A stretch of 64,000 nucleotides of DNA, taken from assembly GCA_037045185.1 (NCBI GenBank), contig JBAOHQ010000001.1:186001-250000 (forward strand), read 5' to 3'. The translations under genes were made by a program, and so were the position numbers. The notes under the pieces were generated by a model. That model was not told where the DNA came from, searched no databases, and worked only from the letters and a program-made list of their open reading frames with translations. The DNA comes from JAKOUY01 sp037045185. GTDB taxonomy: Bacteria; Actinomycetota; Acidimicrobiia; Acidimicrobiales; Ilumatobacteraceae. Of this stretch, positions 36,336 through 46,252 are shown in pieces. Within the stretch, counting starts at the first letter, position 1; every line of letters begins with the position of its first letter.

Positions 36336-38094
36336 ATGATCCTGCTCGACGCCGCCGACCTTGCCGCGGCGCGCCCCGGGCGGGAGCTGTTCGCCGGCGT
36401 CTCGCTGACGGTCTCGTCGGGAGATCGCATCGCCGTCGTGGGGCTGAACGGCTGCGGGAAGTCGACGCTGCTGCGCCAGCTTGCCGGACGGAGCACGCCG
36501 GAGGCCGGCACCGTGCGCCGTGGCCGCGATGCCCGCGTCGTGGTGCTGGACCAGGACGCCGAACTGCATGGGGCGACGATCGGCGAGGCGGTGGGGCCGG
36601 GGTGGGAGGCCGCCGCGATCCTGGATCACCTCGGCCTCGGCGGTCGACTCGACTCTGGGCTGGCCACGCTGTCGGGTGGCGAGGCTAAGCGGGTCGCCCT
36701 GGCCAGGGCGCTGGTGGAGGTGGGACCACCCAACGAGGCGGGCGACGACGTCCTGCTGATCCTCGACGAACCGACCAACCACCTCGACATGGGCGCCATT
36801 GCGTGGCTGGAACGCCGGCTGGCGGCGCACCGCGGCGGCCTGCTGCTCGTCACCCACGACCGTCACGTCCTCGATCGGGTCACCACGCGCATCGTCGAGC
36901 TGGACCGCGGCCGGGCCTACGTGCACGAGGGCGGGTACGCCGGGTACCTCGAAGCCCGGGCCGAGCGCGAGGCCCGGGCGGCTCGACGCGAGGAAGTGCG
37001 CCGCAACCTGGCGCGCACCGAACTGGAGTGGTTGCGCCGTGGCGCTGCCGGCGTGGACCAGCAAGCCCAAGGCACGCATCGAGGCCGCCACGGCGATCGT
37101 CGAGGGTCGACCGGAGGCGCCGGCCCGGCGGGGCGAGCTGGACTTGTCGTTCGGCGCGCCGCGCCTCGGTGACAACGTCGTCGAGCTGGCGGACATCGGC
37201 CACCGCTTCGGCGAGGGACCGTGGCTGTTCCGCGGCGTCGATCTGTCCATCGACCGCAGGGAGCGGTTGGGGATCGTCGGTCCCAACGGGGCGGGCAAGT
37301 CCACGCTGCTCAACGTGATCGGTGGTCGGCTGACACCGCTGACCGGCTCGGTCGGGCGCGGCGCCACCGTGGCGATCGGGATGTTCGACCAGCGCGGCGG
37401 CGACCTCGACCCGGCGATGACGGTGGAGCAGGCCGTCGCCGGCCCGACTCGGCGCCCCGACTGGGAGGACGCCCGGTTCCTGGAACGGTTCTGGTTCGAT
37501 GCCGACGCCCAGCGGGCCCCGATCGGGTTGCTGTCGGGGGGCGAGCGGCGGCGCCTGCAACTCGTCCTCACGCTGCGGGCCAAGCCCAACCTGATCCTGC
37601 TCGACGAGCCCACCAACGACTTGGACCTCGACACCCTGCGCGTCCTGGAGGACGTGCTGGAGGACTGGCCGGGCGCGGTGATCGTGGTCAGCCACGATCG
37701 GGCCTTCCTGGAGCGAACGGTCAGCGACGTGCTGGCCATCGACGAGACCACGCCGGGGCGGCGGGTGCCGGGCGGGTTCGGCGGCTGGGAACGGTCCCAC
37801 CACCTGCGCACCGAACCCAAGCCGTCGCCAGCGGCCGCTGCGCCACGCCCGAGAGACCGCCGGGCGGTCACCACCCGCTCGCCGTCCACTCTCAACCGGC
37901 TGATGCGCGACGCCGACAAGGAACTCTCGGTGTTGACCCGCCGGCGCGATCGCCTCCACGGTGACCTCGTCGCCGCCGCCACCGACCACGGCGCGCTGGC
38001 CACGCTGGGCCGGGAGCTGGCCGAGGTGGACGCTCAGATCGCTGTGGTCGAGGAACGCTGGCTCGCCCTGGCCAGCGAACTCGACACGCCGTGA
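36336..38094 (+). CDS. ABC-F family ATPase (Uup-like), with an apparent one-base frameshift
   Basis: Two tandem ATPase domains: Walker A GLNGCGKST with signature LSGGEAKRV, and GPNGAGKST with LSGGERRRL, plus LDEPTNHLD and LDEPTNDLD, and a C-terminal coiled coil (LNRLMRDADKELSVLTRRRD). The domains lie in different frames. The linker reads RTELEWLRRGA and then PAWTSKPKARIEAA only if one base at about 37044-37047 is removed, giving 585 residues. ABC-F proteins act on the ribosome to relieve stalling; the Uup group is also linked to ribosome assembly and transposon excision. Confidence 0.85.
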
Positions 38095-38121
38095 GCGGCG
38101 CTTCGTCCGGACGAGCGCAGT

Positions 38122-39900
38122 TCAGCCGAAGCGGGCGGCGCGCAGCTCGGCCGCGCCGGTGCTGGCCGGGCCGACGAGTCCGTGCACCTCGGCGAGGATG
38201 TTGGTGGCGAAGAACCGGGCCGTCACCAGCTTCTGCGCCAGCAGGTCCGAACTACCCCGCCCGGCGCCCTGCGCGGCCGCCAGCGCCTGGCGGCCCATCA
38301 GCCAACCGGCGGTGGTGAGCGCCAGGAGCCGCTGGAACGGCGTGGCGACGGCGAGCACCTCGGCCGCGTCGGCGCGCAGCAGCCCGAGCCCGACGGATTC
38401 GGCCGCGTCGACGGCCGCGCCGACGGCCGCGGCGATGCCGCCGAGATCCGCACCCGCGGCGGCCAGCTCGCCGACGGTGGCCCGCATCCGGGCGATGTGA
38501 TCGGTGAACACCGCGCCCGCGCCCATGGGCATCTTCCGCCCGACGAGGTCCATCGCCTGGATGCCGTTGGTGCCCTCGTAGATCTGGGTGATCTTGGCGT
38601 CACGGTAGAGCTGGGCGACGCCCGTCTCCTCGATGTAGCCCATCCCGCCGTGGACCTGGACGCCGATCGAGGTGACCCGCTCACCCTCGTCGGTGCACCA
38701 GCTCTTGGAGAGCGGGATCATCAGCTCGAGGATCTCCTGGGCCTCGGCCCGCTGCTCGGCGGTGTGGGCGAATCGGGCCAGGTCGACGTGCTGGGCCGTG
38801 TAGTATGACAGGTTGCGCATCGCCTCGGTGATGGACCGCATCGTCAGCAGGTTGCGGCGGACGTCGGGGTGCTCGACGATCAGCGAGGGTTCGTTCCTCG
38901 GGGCGCCGGGCGCGTACCCCTGGCGGCGCTCGTTGGCGTACGCCACCGCGGCCTGCAGGCTGCGCTCGGCCAGACCGAGCCCCTGGACCCCCACTGCCAA
39001 GCGGGCGTTGTTCATCATCGTGAACATCACCCGCATCCCGGCGCACTCCTCACCGATGCGGTAGCCGATGGCGCCATCGCTGTGGTCGCCGAAGGCCAGC
39101 ACGCATGTGGGGCTGGCGGTGATCCCCAGCTTGTGCTCCACGGACACGACGCGCACGTCGTTGCGCTCCCCCAGCGAGCCGTCGTCGTTCACCAGGAACT
39201 TGGGGACGATGAAGCAGGAGATGCCCTTCGTGCCGGCCGGCGCGTCCGGCGTGCGAGCCAGCACGAGGTGGACGATGTTCTCCGTCAGCGGGTGCTCACC
39301 CCAGGTGATGAAGATCTTCTGCCCGGTGATCCGGTACGTCCCGTCGGGCTGGGCGATGGCCCGGGTCCGCAGCGCTCCCACGTCGGAGCCGGCCTGGGGT
39401 TCGGTGAGGTTCATCGTCCCGGTCCAGGTGCCGGCGATCATCCGGGTCATGTAGACCTCGCGCTGCTCCTCGGTGCCGTGGTGGCCGATGGCGTCGATGG
39501 CCCCGTGGGTCAACAGCGGGGCGAGCGACAGTGCCAGGTTGGCGCTGTCCAGCATCTCCTGCTGGGCGATGCCGACCACCCACGGGAACCCGCCGCCGCC
39601 GTACGCCGCGTCGAACGGGACCGAGCCCCACCCGCCGGACACGAAGGCGGCGAACGCCCCGTGGAACTCGGCGGGCACGACGACCTCGTCGCCACGGACG
39701 AACGATCCGGTCTGGTCGCCGATGCGATTCGTCGGCGCCCACACGTCGGCCATCAGCCGGCCGAACTCGTCGAGCACGCCGTCAACGGCGTCGACATCGA
39801 TCTCGGCGAAGTGGTCCAGCTCGGTCAGGGCGCCCAGCCCGACCAGTTCGAGGGCGAAGCGGATGTCATCGAGCGGGGCGGCGTACACGGTCATACCCAT
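38122..39900 (-). CDS. Acyl-CoA dehydrogenase with C-terminal extension (FadE5-like)
   Basis: A 592-residue FAD enzyme. FAD and substrate motifs are seen as MNLTEPQAGSDVGALRT and KIFITWGEH, and the catalytic Glu is in QIYEGTNGIQAMDLVGRK. The last 130 or so residues form the helical extension found in large FadE5-type enzymes. It oxidises acyl-CoA to enoyl-CoA in beta-oxidation. Either of two ATG codons 6 bp apart (39900 or 39894) could be the start; neither has a clear ribosome site. It is divergent from the ABC-2 exporter operon. Confidence 0.92.
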   Translation of the reverse strand: MGMTVYAAPLDDIRFALELVGLGALTELDHFAEIDVDAVDGVLDEFGRLMADVWAPTNRIGDQTGSFVRGDEVVVPAEFHGAFAAFVSGGWGSVPFDAAYGGGGFPWVVGIAQQEMLDSANLALSLAPLLTHGAIDAIGHHGTEEQREVYMTRMIAGTWTGTMNLTEPQAGSDVGALRTRAIAQPDGTYRITGQKIFITWGEHPLTENIVHLVLARTPDAPAGTKGISCFIVPKFLVNDDGSLGERNDVRVVSVEHKLGITASPTCVLAFGDHSDGAIGYRIGEECAGMRVMFTMMNNARLAVGVQGLGLAERSLQAAVAYANERRQGYAPGAPRNEPSLIVEHPDVRRNLLTMRSITEAMRNLSYYTAQHVDLARFAHTAEQRAEAQEILELMIPLSKSWCTDEGERVTSIGVQVHGGMGYIEETGVAQLYRDAKITQIYEGTNGIQAMDLVGRKMPMGAGAVFTDHIARMRATVGELAAAGADLGGIAAAVGAAVDAAESVGLGLLRADAAEVLAVATPFQRLLALTTAGWLMGRQALAAAQGAGRGSSDLLAQKLVTARFFATNILAEVHGLVGPASTGAAELRAARFG

Positions 39901-39994
39901 ACGGTAGGTCGCCGACCTCGCTGCCGCCTCGGCCACCGCGGCGCCCCGCTCCCGTGACCGCGCCGCTCTGTTTCCCGATCCGTGAGTCGGGAAG

Positions 39995-40020
39995 ATATAT
40001 TCAGCATGTGATGAATATAT
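39995..40020. promoter_or_regulatory. Perfect 9-bp inverted repeat overlapping the exporter start codon; candidate TetR operator
   Basis: ATATATTCA and TGAATATAT are separated by 8 bases. It is AT-rich in an otherwise GC-rich region, and its last two bases are the first two of the ATPase ATG (40019). The third gene of that operon encodes a TetR regulator, the class that binds such palindromes. Binding here would block transcription or translation start of the operon and perhaps also affect the divergent fadE. Confidence 0.65.
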
Positions 40021-40750
40021 GAACGGGCAGACAGCCATCCTCGTCCGAGACCTGCGCGTCCGGCGCGGCGAGCGCGAGGTGATCCACGGCCTCAGCGTGA
40101 CCATCCCGACCGGCACCCTGACCGGGCTGCTCGGCCCATCCGGCTGCGGCAAGACGACGCTGATCCGCAGCATCGCCGGGGTGCAGGCCCACGTCACCGG
40201 CAGCGTCGAGGTCCTCGGCGAGCGCGCCGGCTCGCCGGCACTGCGTCACCACGTGGGTTACGTCACCCAGGCCGCCTCGGTCTATCCCGACCTGACCATC
40301 CGCCAGAACCTGCAGTACTTCGCCGATCTCGCCGGCAGCGACCGTGGCGCCGTGAACGAGGCGCTGGCCGTGGTGGACCTCGGCGATCACGCCGGCAACC
40401 TCGTGGGCGACCTGTCGGGCGGGCAGCGGGCGCGGGCCTCGCTGGCCGCAGCGCTGGTCGGCCGCCCACAGATCTACCTGCTCGACGAACCAACGGTGGG
40501 TCTCGACCCCGTCCTGCGTGCCGACCTGTGGTCGCTGTTCCACGAGATGGCCGCAACCGGCACCACCCTGCTGGTATCGAGCCACGTGATGGACGAGGCC
40601 ACCCGGTGCGAGCGGGTCCTGCTGATGCGCGAAGGCGTGCTGGTGGCCGACAACACCCCGGGCGGCCTGCTGGCCGACACCGGTGAGGCGGACATGGAAG
40701 CGGCATTCCTGCAACTCGCCCGCCGCCAGGGCGAGGAGGCCCGGTCATGA
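40019..40750 (+). CDS. ABC-2 type exporter ATPase
   Basis: A 243-residue ATPase: Walker A GPSGCGKTT, signature LSGGQRARASLAAALVG, Walker B IYLLDEPTVGLDP and H-loop SSHVMDEA, typical of drug/lipid exporters of the DrrA/NodI group. There is no ribosome site before ATG 40019 because the operator palindrome occupies that position, so a leaderless transcript is plausible. It is followed by the permease with ATGA overlap. Confidence 0.92.
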   Translation: MNGQTAILVRDLRVRRGEREVIHGLSVTIPTGTLTGLLGPSGCGKTTLIRSIAGVQAHVTGSVEVLGERAGSPALRHHVGYVTQAASVYPDLTIRQNLQYFADLAGSDRGAVNEALAVVDLGDHAGNLVGDLSGGQRARASLAAALVGRPQIYLLDEPTVGLDPVLRADLWSLFHEMAATGTTLLVSSHVMDEATRCERVLLMREGVLVADNTPGGLLADTGEADMEAAFLQLARRQGEEARS

Positions 40751-41479
40751 CTCGGCGAATTCATGGCAACGGCGCGGCGGGTTCTGCAGCAACTGGCCCA
40801 CGACCGCCGCAGCGTGGTGCTGCTGATCGCCGTGCCGGCGCTGCTGCTCACGCTGTTCCGCTTCGTCTACGACGCCGACCGGCCGCTGTTCGACCGAGTC
40901 GGCCCGCAGTTCCTGGGGATCTTCCCGTTCACCACGATGTTCCTGGTCACCTCGATCACGATGGTGCGCGAGCGCACCTCGGGAACCCTGGAGCGGCTGC
41001 TCACCACGCCGCTGGAACGCCGTGAGTTCGTCGCCGGGTACGCGCTGGCCTTCGGCCTGGTCACGGTGATCCAGTCGCTCACCACGTCGGTCATCGCCCT
41101 CGGCCCCTTGGGGCTGCACGTACGCACCGCGTGGGTCGTGGTCGTGTTCGCCCTGGCCGACGCGCTCCTCGGCAGCACGATGGGGCTGGTCATGTCCACC
41201 TTCGCCACCACCGAGTTCCAGGCCGTCCAGTTCATGCCGGCCGTGGTGTTCCCGCAGCTGCTGCTGTGCGGTCTCCTCCAGCCGCGCCAGACGCTGGTGA
41301 CCCCCTTGCGCTGGGCGTCCAACGTGATGCCGTTGTCCTACGCCACGGATGCGTTCACCGAGGCGACCAGGGTGGCCGGGCTGAACGGGGCGATGGCGCG
41401 CGACCTTGCCGTCCTGGTGGGCTGCCTCGTGGTCTTCATGGCGCTGTCGGCGGTCAGCATCCGGCGGACCACCGCATGA
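40747..41479 (+). CDS. ABC-2 type exporter permease, with an apparent one-base frameshift near the start
   Basis: About 243 residues and six membrane segments of the ABC-2 fold. The long open frame begins at ATG 40763 (MATARRVLQQLAHDRRSVVLL). The ATG at 40747, which overlaps the ATPase stop by ATGA, gives MTRRI and then leaves the frame; removing the A at about 40763 yields MTRRILATARRVLQQ, the usual N-terminus of these permeases. Probably one extra base in the sequence. If the sequence is correct, translation could begin at 40763 with loss of five residues. Confidence 0.82.
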
Positions 41480-42072
41480 CCGGCCCGGCCGGTCACCCGC
41501 CGGTGAGGCGCCGCGGCAGGCCATCCGGTGGCGGCGGTGACGCTCGCCGGCGGATCCTCGACACCGCCCGCAGACGGTTCGCCGCAGACGGGTTCGCCGC
41601 CACCTCCTTGCGCAGCATCGCCGCCGAGGCTGGGGTGGATTCGGGCCTCGTGCATCACTACTTCGCCGACAAGGCAGCGCTGCTGGCCGCGGCGCTGGAT
41701 CTGCCCTTCAACCCGCTCGAACGGCTGACCGCCGAACTCGCCGGCGGACGTACCGACCTCGGCGCCCGCCTCGTGCGCCGGCTCACGGTGTCGTGGGACG
41801 AGCACCCCGACGCGGCCGCTGCCCTCCTGCGCGCCGCAGCCGCGCCAGGCAGCTTCGACCTCGGCGCCATCGCCGGGCTGACGATCCTGCCGGCCCTCAC
41901 CGCCGCGCTGGGCGGGCGGGAGCGGCGGGCTCGGGCCACGCTGGTGGTGACGCAGCTGATCGGCCTGATGTCGGCCAGGTACCTGATGCGCCTGGACCCG
42001 GTGGCCGCCCTGCCGCCCGGGCGGCTCGCCCGCCTCTACGGGCCGTCGCTGCAACGCCTGATCGACGGCTGA
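41476..42072 (+). CDS. TetR family transcriptional regulator
   Basis: A 198-residue regulator. The helix-turn-helix is in RRRILDTARRRFAADGFAATSLRSIAAEAGVDSGLVHHYFADKAALL (about residues 25-70). It overlaps the permease stop by ATGA, so it is co-expressed with the exporter and probably represses the operon through the palindrome at 39995-40020. The ligand is presumably a compound exported by the transporter. Confidence 0.92.
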   Translation: MTGPAGHPPVRRRGRPSGGGGDARRRILDTARRRFAADGFAATSLRSIAAEAGVDSGLVHHYFADKAALLAAALDLPFNPLERLTAELAGGRTDLGARLVRRLTVSWDEHPDAAAALLRAAAAPGSFDLGAIAGLTILPALTAALGGRERRARATLVVTQLIGLMSARYLMRLDPVAALPPGRLARLYGPSLQRLIDG

Positions 42073-42148
42073 CCCGGGCGCCGGCGCGGCCGGGTCGGTC
42101 GCCGCCACGACCCGGCGATGGCGGGCCGGGCCGTGGTTGGATAGCGAG

Positions 42149-43048
42149 ATGCGCTTCATGTTCCAGTATCCGGAGGTCACCGGGCGGGCGGCGGACATGC
42201 TCGACGCCGGCGAACTGGGCGAGCTGGCGGTGATCGCCGAACGGGCCGGGTTCGACGGGTTCTCGCTGACCGAGCACCCGGCGCCACCGGCGAAGTGGCT
42301 CGACAACGGCGGGCACCAGAGCCTCGACCCGTTCGTCGGCTTGGCCTACGTGGCGGCGATGACCACCCGGCTGCGCTTGCTCACGTACCTGGCCGTGATG
42401 CCGTACCGCAACCCGCTGCTACTGGCCAAGTCGGCGGCCACGCTGGACCGGGTCTCCGGCGGCCGGTTCATCCTCGGCGTGGGCACCGGCTACCTGAAGC
42501 CCGAGTACCGGGCGCTCGGGGTGGACTTCGACGAGCGCAACGAGTTGTTCGACGAGGCCCTCGAGGTGATGCCGCTGCACTGGTCCGGCGAACCGTTTGA
42601 CTTCGAAGGCAAGCACTTCTCCTGTCGCGGCGCCATCGGCCTGCCGGCCCCGGCCCAGCGGCCGATCCCGATCTGGATCGGGGGCAACTCCAAGCTCACC
42701 CTGCGGCGCATCGCCCAGCGGGCCAACGGGTGGATGGTGCTGGTGGGACCGCCAGCCATGGCCACCGCGGTGCGCTCGCCCGTGGCGTCCAGCGCCGCCG
42801 AGGTCCGCCCGATGCTGGACTACCTGCGTGACCAGGCCGGCGAGCGGTTCGCCGCACTCGACCTGGTGGTGCCGTACCCCGACCACTCGGTCGGCCTGCG
42901 CACCGAGGTGGAACGCCATCGCCAGCAACTGGGCGAGCTCGCCGAACTGGGCAGCACGTGGATCACCGTCGCTGGGCCGGGCGGGCCTGCGCCCGCCACC
43001 GCCGACTACCTGCAGTGGTTCGGCGAGCACTTCATCGGCCGGCCGTGA
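42149..43048 (+). CDS. LLM-class flavin/F420-dependent oxidoreductase
   Basis: A 299-residue TIM-barrel oxidoreductase of the luciferase-like family from ATG 42149. Landmarks are GFDGFSLTEHPA, LRLLTYLAVMPYRNPLLLAKSAATLDRVSGGRFILGVGTGYLKPE and RPIPIWIGGNS. Many actinobacterial members use F420. It overlaps the following isochorismatase-like gene by GTGA. Confidence 0.85.
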   Translation: MRFMFQYPEVTGRAADMLDAGELGELAVIAERAGFDGFSLTEHPAPPAKWLDNGGHQSLDPFVGLAYVAAMTTRLRLLTYLAVMPYRNPLLLAKSAATLDRVSGGRFILGVGTGYLKPEYRALGVDFDERNELFDEALEVMPLHWSGEPFDFEGKHFSCRGAIGLPAPAQRPIPIWIGGNSKLTLRRIAQRANGWMVLVGPPAMATAVRSPVASSAAEVRPMLDYLRDQAGERFAALDLVVPYPDHSVGLRTEVERHRQQLGELAELGSTWITVAGPGGPAPATADYLQWFGEHFIGRP

Positions 43049-43698
43049 ACGCCGGGCTCGGGGCGCTGCTCGAACCACGCCACACCGCCGTGGTGACGAT
43101 GGAGTTGCAGGTCGGTGTGGTGGGCGCGGGCTCGCTGTTCCCGGCGCTCACCGAGGCGGTGGCCGAGCTGGGGGTGCTGGGAAGCGCCGGCCGGGTGTGT
43201 GCCGTGGCGAGGTCGGCCGGGGTGCGGGTCGTCCACGCCGTGGCCGCCGAGCGACCAGACGGGCTGGGGCAGAGCGTGAACTGCCGGATCGTCGCCCTCA
43301 CCGCCAAGCGCCGGGCGGCGGGGCACGCCGGCGCCGTGGACATCGGCACCCCAGGCGTCGAGATCGTCGCCGAACTCGACCAGCGCCCGGAGGACATCGT
43401 CGTCGCCCGGATGCACGGGGTCACCCCGTTCACCGGCACCGAACTGGACCCGATCCTGCGCAACCTCGGCGTGCGCACCATCGTGCTGATGGGTGTGTCG
43501 CTGAACGTCGGGGTCATGGGCGCGGCGCTCAGCGCCGTCGACCTCGGCTACCAGGTGGTGCTGGTTCGAGACGCCGTCGCCGCCGTGCCCGCCGAGTACG
43601 GCCAGTGGATCCTGGACCACACCATGCCGATGATCGCCACGCTGGCCACCGCTGGGGAGGTCACTGCGGCCTGGGCGACGACCCACCCAGGCGGTTGA
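43045..43698 (+). CDS. Isochorismatase-fold hydrolase lacking the catalytic cysteine
   Basis: A 217-residue protein from GTG 43045. The fold is clear (AVVTMELQVGVV; GVTPFTGTELDPILRNLGVRTIVLMGVSLNVGVMGAALSAVDLGYQVVLVRDAVAAV). In cysteine hydrolases of this fold the nucleophile follows the GVxTxx motif, but here the position is Gly (SLNVGVMG). True isochorismatases of the EntB/PhzD type also lack this Cys. The usual first acidic residue is displaced (TMELQ). Function uncertain. The last 38 bp overlap the convergent enoyl-CoA hydratase gene. Confidence 0.75.
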   Translation: MNAGLGALLEPRHTAVVTMELQVGVVGAGSLFPALTEAVAELGVLGSAGRVCAVARSAGVRVVHAVAAERPDGLGQSVNCRIVALTAKRRAAGHAGAVDIGTPGVEIVAELDQRPEDIVVARMHGVTPFTGTELDPILRNLGVRTIVLMGVSLNVGVMGAALSAVDLGYQVVLVRDAVAAVPAEYGQWILDHTMPMIATLATAGEVTAAWATTHPGG

Positions 43699-44521
43699 AC
43701 CGTGGCGGGCGCTTCTCCAGGAACGACTGGACCCCTTCGGCGAAGTCGGCGTGCTGGAAGCTGTCGATCATCAGCGCCTGCGATTCGCGCTCGGCGGCGC
43801 CCAGGCCGGCGTGCAGCTGGCGGTAGACCTGGCGCTTCATCACCGCCAGCGACGAGGGCGAGCACGACGCGGCGATCTGGGCGACGTAGCGATGGCAGAA
43901 CGGCACGAGGTCGTCGGCGTCGACCAGATAGTTGGCAAGGCCGAGACGGTAGGCCTCCTCGCCACCCACGCGCCGCGAGGTGAACAGCATGTCCAAGCGC
44001 CGCGCCGGGCCCGACGGCCCTGGGGAGCAACCAGCTCAACCCCCACTCGGCGATCAGCCCGCTGCTGGGTGAAGGCCGTCAGGAACAGCGCGTTGGGGCT
44101 GACCACGCGGAGGTCGCAGCACAGCGTCAGCGGGAAGGCCATGCCCGCCACCGCCCCGTTGACCGCGGCGATGATCGGCTTGCCGACATCCATCAGGTAG
44201 GTGAATCGTCCGCCGAACTCACCCTGCGGGTCACGCCATGGTTGGTCGGCGGAGACCGCTGTCCTCGCTGGAACCGCCGGCGGCGGCCACGTCCTGGATG
44301 CCCTGCAACATGCCCATGTCGGCGCCGGCGCAGAAGGCCCTCCCGGCACCGGTGATGACGATGCCGACGACGGCGGGGTCCTCGGCGGCGCGGGTCACCG
44401 TGTCACGCAGCAGGTCGTCCATCTTGTCGGTCCAGGCGTTGAGCGCCTGGGGCCGGTTGAGGGTGACGGTGGCCACGGGGCCGTCGACCCCGTAGGTGAT
44501 CTCGCTCGATGCCGCGGACAT
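43661..44521 (-). CDS. Enoyl-CoA hydratase/isomerase family protein broken by three apparent one-base insertions
   Basis: The pieces make one 285-residue crotonase if three bases are removed, at about 44257, 44068 and 44007. Piece 1: VATVTLNRPQALNAW and GRAFCAGADMGML (acyl-CoA and oxyanion sites). Piece 2: KPIIAAVNGAVAGMAFPLTLCCDLRVVS. Piece 3: LIAEWGLSWLLPRAVGP. Piece 4: DMLFTSRRVGGEEAYRLGLANYLV and QSFLEKRPPRF. All family motifs remain, with no deletion of domain sequence, which argues for sequence error or very recent damage rather than old decay. Confidence 0.8.
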
Positions 44522-44579
44522 GCTCCTCGTCTAGCACGACGCCGGTCCGTGGGGGTGCTCCGCCGTACACTCGCCGTCG

Positions 44580-45459
44580 ATGCACGTCGGGTTCACCACG
44601 ATGAACACGCCCGACGACGTGCGCCCCGACGTGCTGGCCGGCGAGTTGGAGCAGCGCGGCTTCGAGTCACTGTGGATCGGGGAGCACTCGCACATCCCGG
44701 TGTCGAGGCGCACGCCGTATCCGGCCGGGGGCGAGATGCCCCACCACTACCGGCGGATGATGGACCCGTTCGTCAGCCTGGCGATCGCCGCCCACGCCAC
44801 GACCACGCTGCGCCTGGTGACCGGGGTGTGCCTGGTCCTCGAGCACCACGTGTTGGACCTGGCCAAGACCGTGGCCACGCTGGACGTGCTGTCGGGCGGG
44901 CGGCTGCTGGTGGGCGTCGGCGTCGGGTGGAACGAGGAGGAGCTGGCCAACCACCGCCCGGACATCGCCTGGCGCCACCGCTACCGGGCCACCGAAGAGT
45001 GCATCGGCGCGCTGCGCGCCTGCTGGACCGACGAGGCCGCCGAGTACCACGGCGAGTTCTTCGCCTTCGACCCGATCTGGATCGAGCCCAAACCGGTGCA
45101 GCGGCCGCACCCGCCGGTGATCTTCGGCGGCGCCGGGCCGCTCGGCGTGGAGCACGCCCTGCGGTGGGCCGACGAGTGGGCCCCGATGGACATCGCCCTC
45201 GGCAACGTGGCCCGCAAGGTGGCTCGGGTGAGCGATGCTGCCGCGGCGGCGGGTCGTGAGCTGCCGATCACCTTGGTCGTGTGGGGCGATCCCACCCCAG
45301 CCACGCTCCGCCACTACCGCGACCCTCGGCGTCCATCGCATCGTGCTCGGGGCAGGACGCGCCCAGTGGGAGGACCCGGCCTCGGCCATGCCCTTCCTCG
45401 ACCGCTACACCGCGCTCGTCCCCGAGCTCGGCGCACCGCCAGAACCCGTGAGCCGGTAG
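44580..45459 (+). CDS. LLM-class oxidoreductase (TIGR03619-like), with an apparent one-base frameshift
   Basis: A luciferase-like oxidoreductase of 292 residues after correction. Landmarks: MHVGFTTMNTPDDVRPDVL, GFESLWIGEHSHIPVS, LRLVTGVCLVLEHHVLDLAKTVATLD and GGRLLVGVGVGWNEEEL. The frame is lost after ATLRHYRD at about 45324; one extra C separates it from LGVHRIVLGAGRAQWEDPAS and LDRYTALVPELG, the expected C-terminus. Probably F420-dependent, as for related actinobacterial proteins. Confidence 0.82.
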
Positions 45460-45461
45460 GG

Positions 45462-46125
45462 CTACCAGCGCTGGTCGTCGGGCGGCAGGGTGGACGGGCC
45501 GACGTGGGTGTCGAGCCAGGCGCTGACCGCCTCGCCGTCGTGCCACGCCTGGCGGACGCGCTCGACGACCTGGTGGGTGCGCATCCACGACGCCTGCGGC
45601 CACTCCCGCATCGTCGCCAGCCCCTTGCGGCGCAGCAACCGGATCCGCGGGCGGTCCTTGGGGAAGCCGCGGGGCGCGGTCTTCAGCTCACCATGTGATG
45701 CCACGTGCAGCCCGGCACGTGCTGCGGCCGCCACCCGTTCGACCAGATCGATGCCCGTCCGGGTGTCGTCCACCGCGGCGCGGAACCGCTCCAGCTGGTC
45801 GGTTGCCAGGTGGTAGTAGCCACCACCGGCGTACATCCCGGCCGCGCCGAAGTGCACGTAGTACGAACTGCCACCGGCTGATTCGCCCATGGCCGCCACG
45901 TGGTCCTTGTACGGCGTCTTGTCCTGGGAGAAGCGGACGTCACGGTTCGGCCGGAACACATGGAACGGCCCGAAGGCCTCGAGCTCGGCGAGCAGCGCCT
46001 CCATCGGCGCCCGGACCGACTGCTCGTACACCGCCTTGTTCGCCTGCCAGTACGTCCGCGTAGTTGTCGGCGGCAAGCCCCTCGTAGAAGGACACCGCCG
46101 CCTTGGGAAAGCCGGTGAACGCCAT
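45462..46125 (-). CDS. DUF2461 (TIGR02453) family protein, with an apparent one-base frameshift
   Basis: MAFTGFPKAAVSFYEGLAADN is followed in another frame by TRTYWQANKAVYEQSVRAPM; one extra base at about 46062 separates them. The corrected length is 220 residues. KTPYKDHVAAM, YYVHFGAAGMYAGGGYYH and the end ASWMRTHQVVERVRQ are typical of this widespread family of unknown function. It is convergent with the LLM gene, 2 bp between stops. Confidence 0.82.
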
Positions 46126-46252
46126 CCCGGCAGACTACGACGAGCCGACACCGCCGGCGTGGGCGGCCCGCACACCAACGAACGCCTGCTCGGGCCGGTG
46201 GTGACGCTGTCCAGCGGCTCCACACCACCGGGCGCGTCGCCGGCCGGGGGGC

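Noticed and set aside
46126..46252. A possible small gene between the DUF2461 and nucleoside hydrolase genes
   Set aside because: No start with a ribosome site and no protein-like composition; it reads as a plain 127-bp gap.
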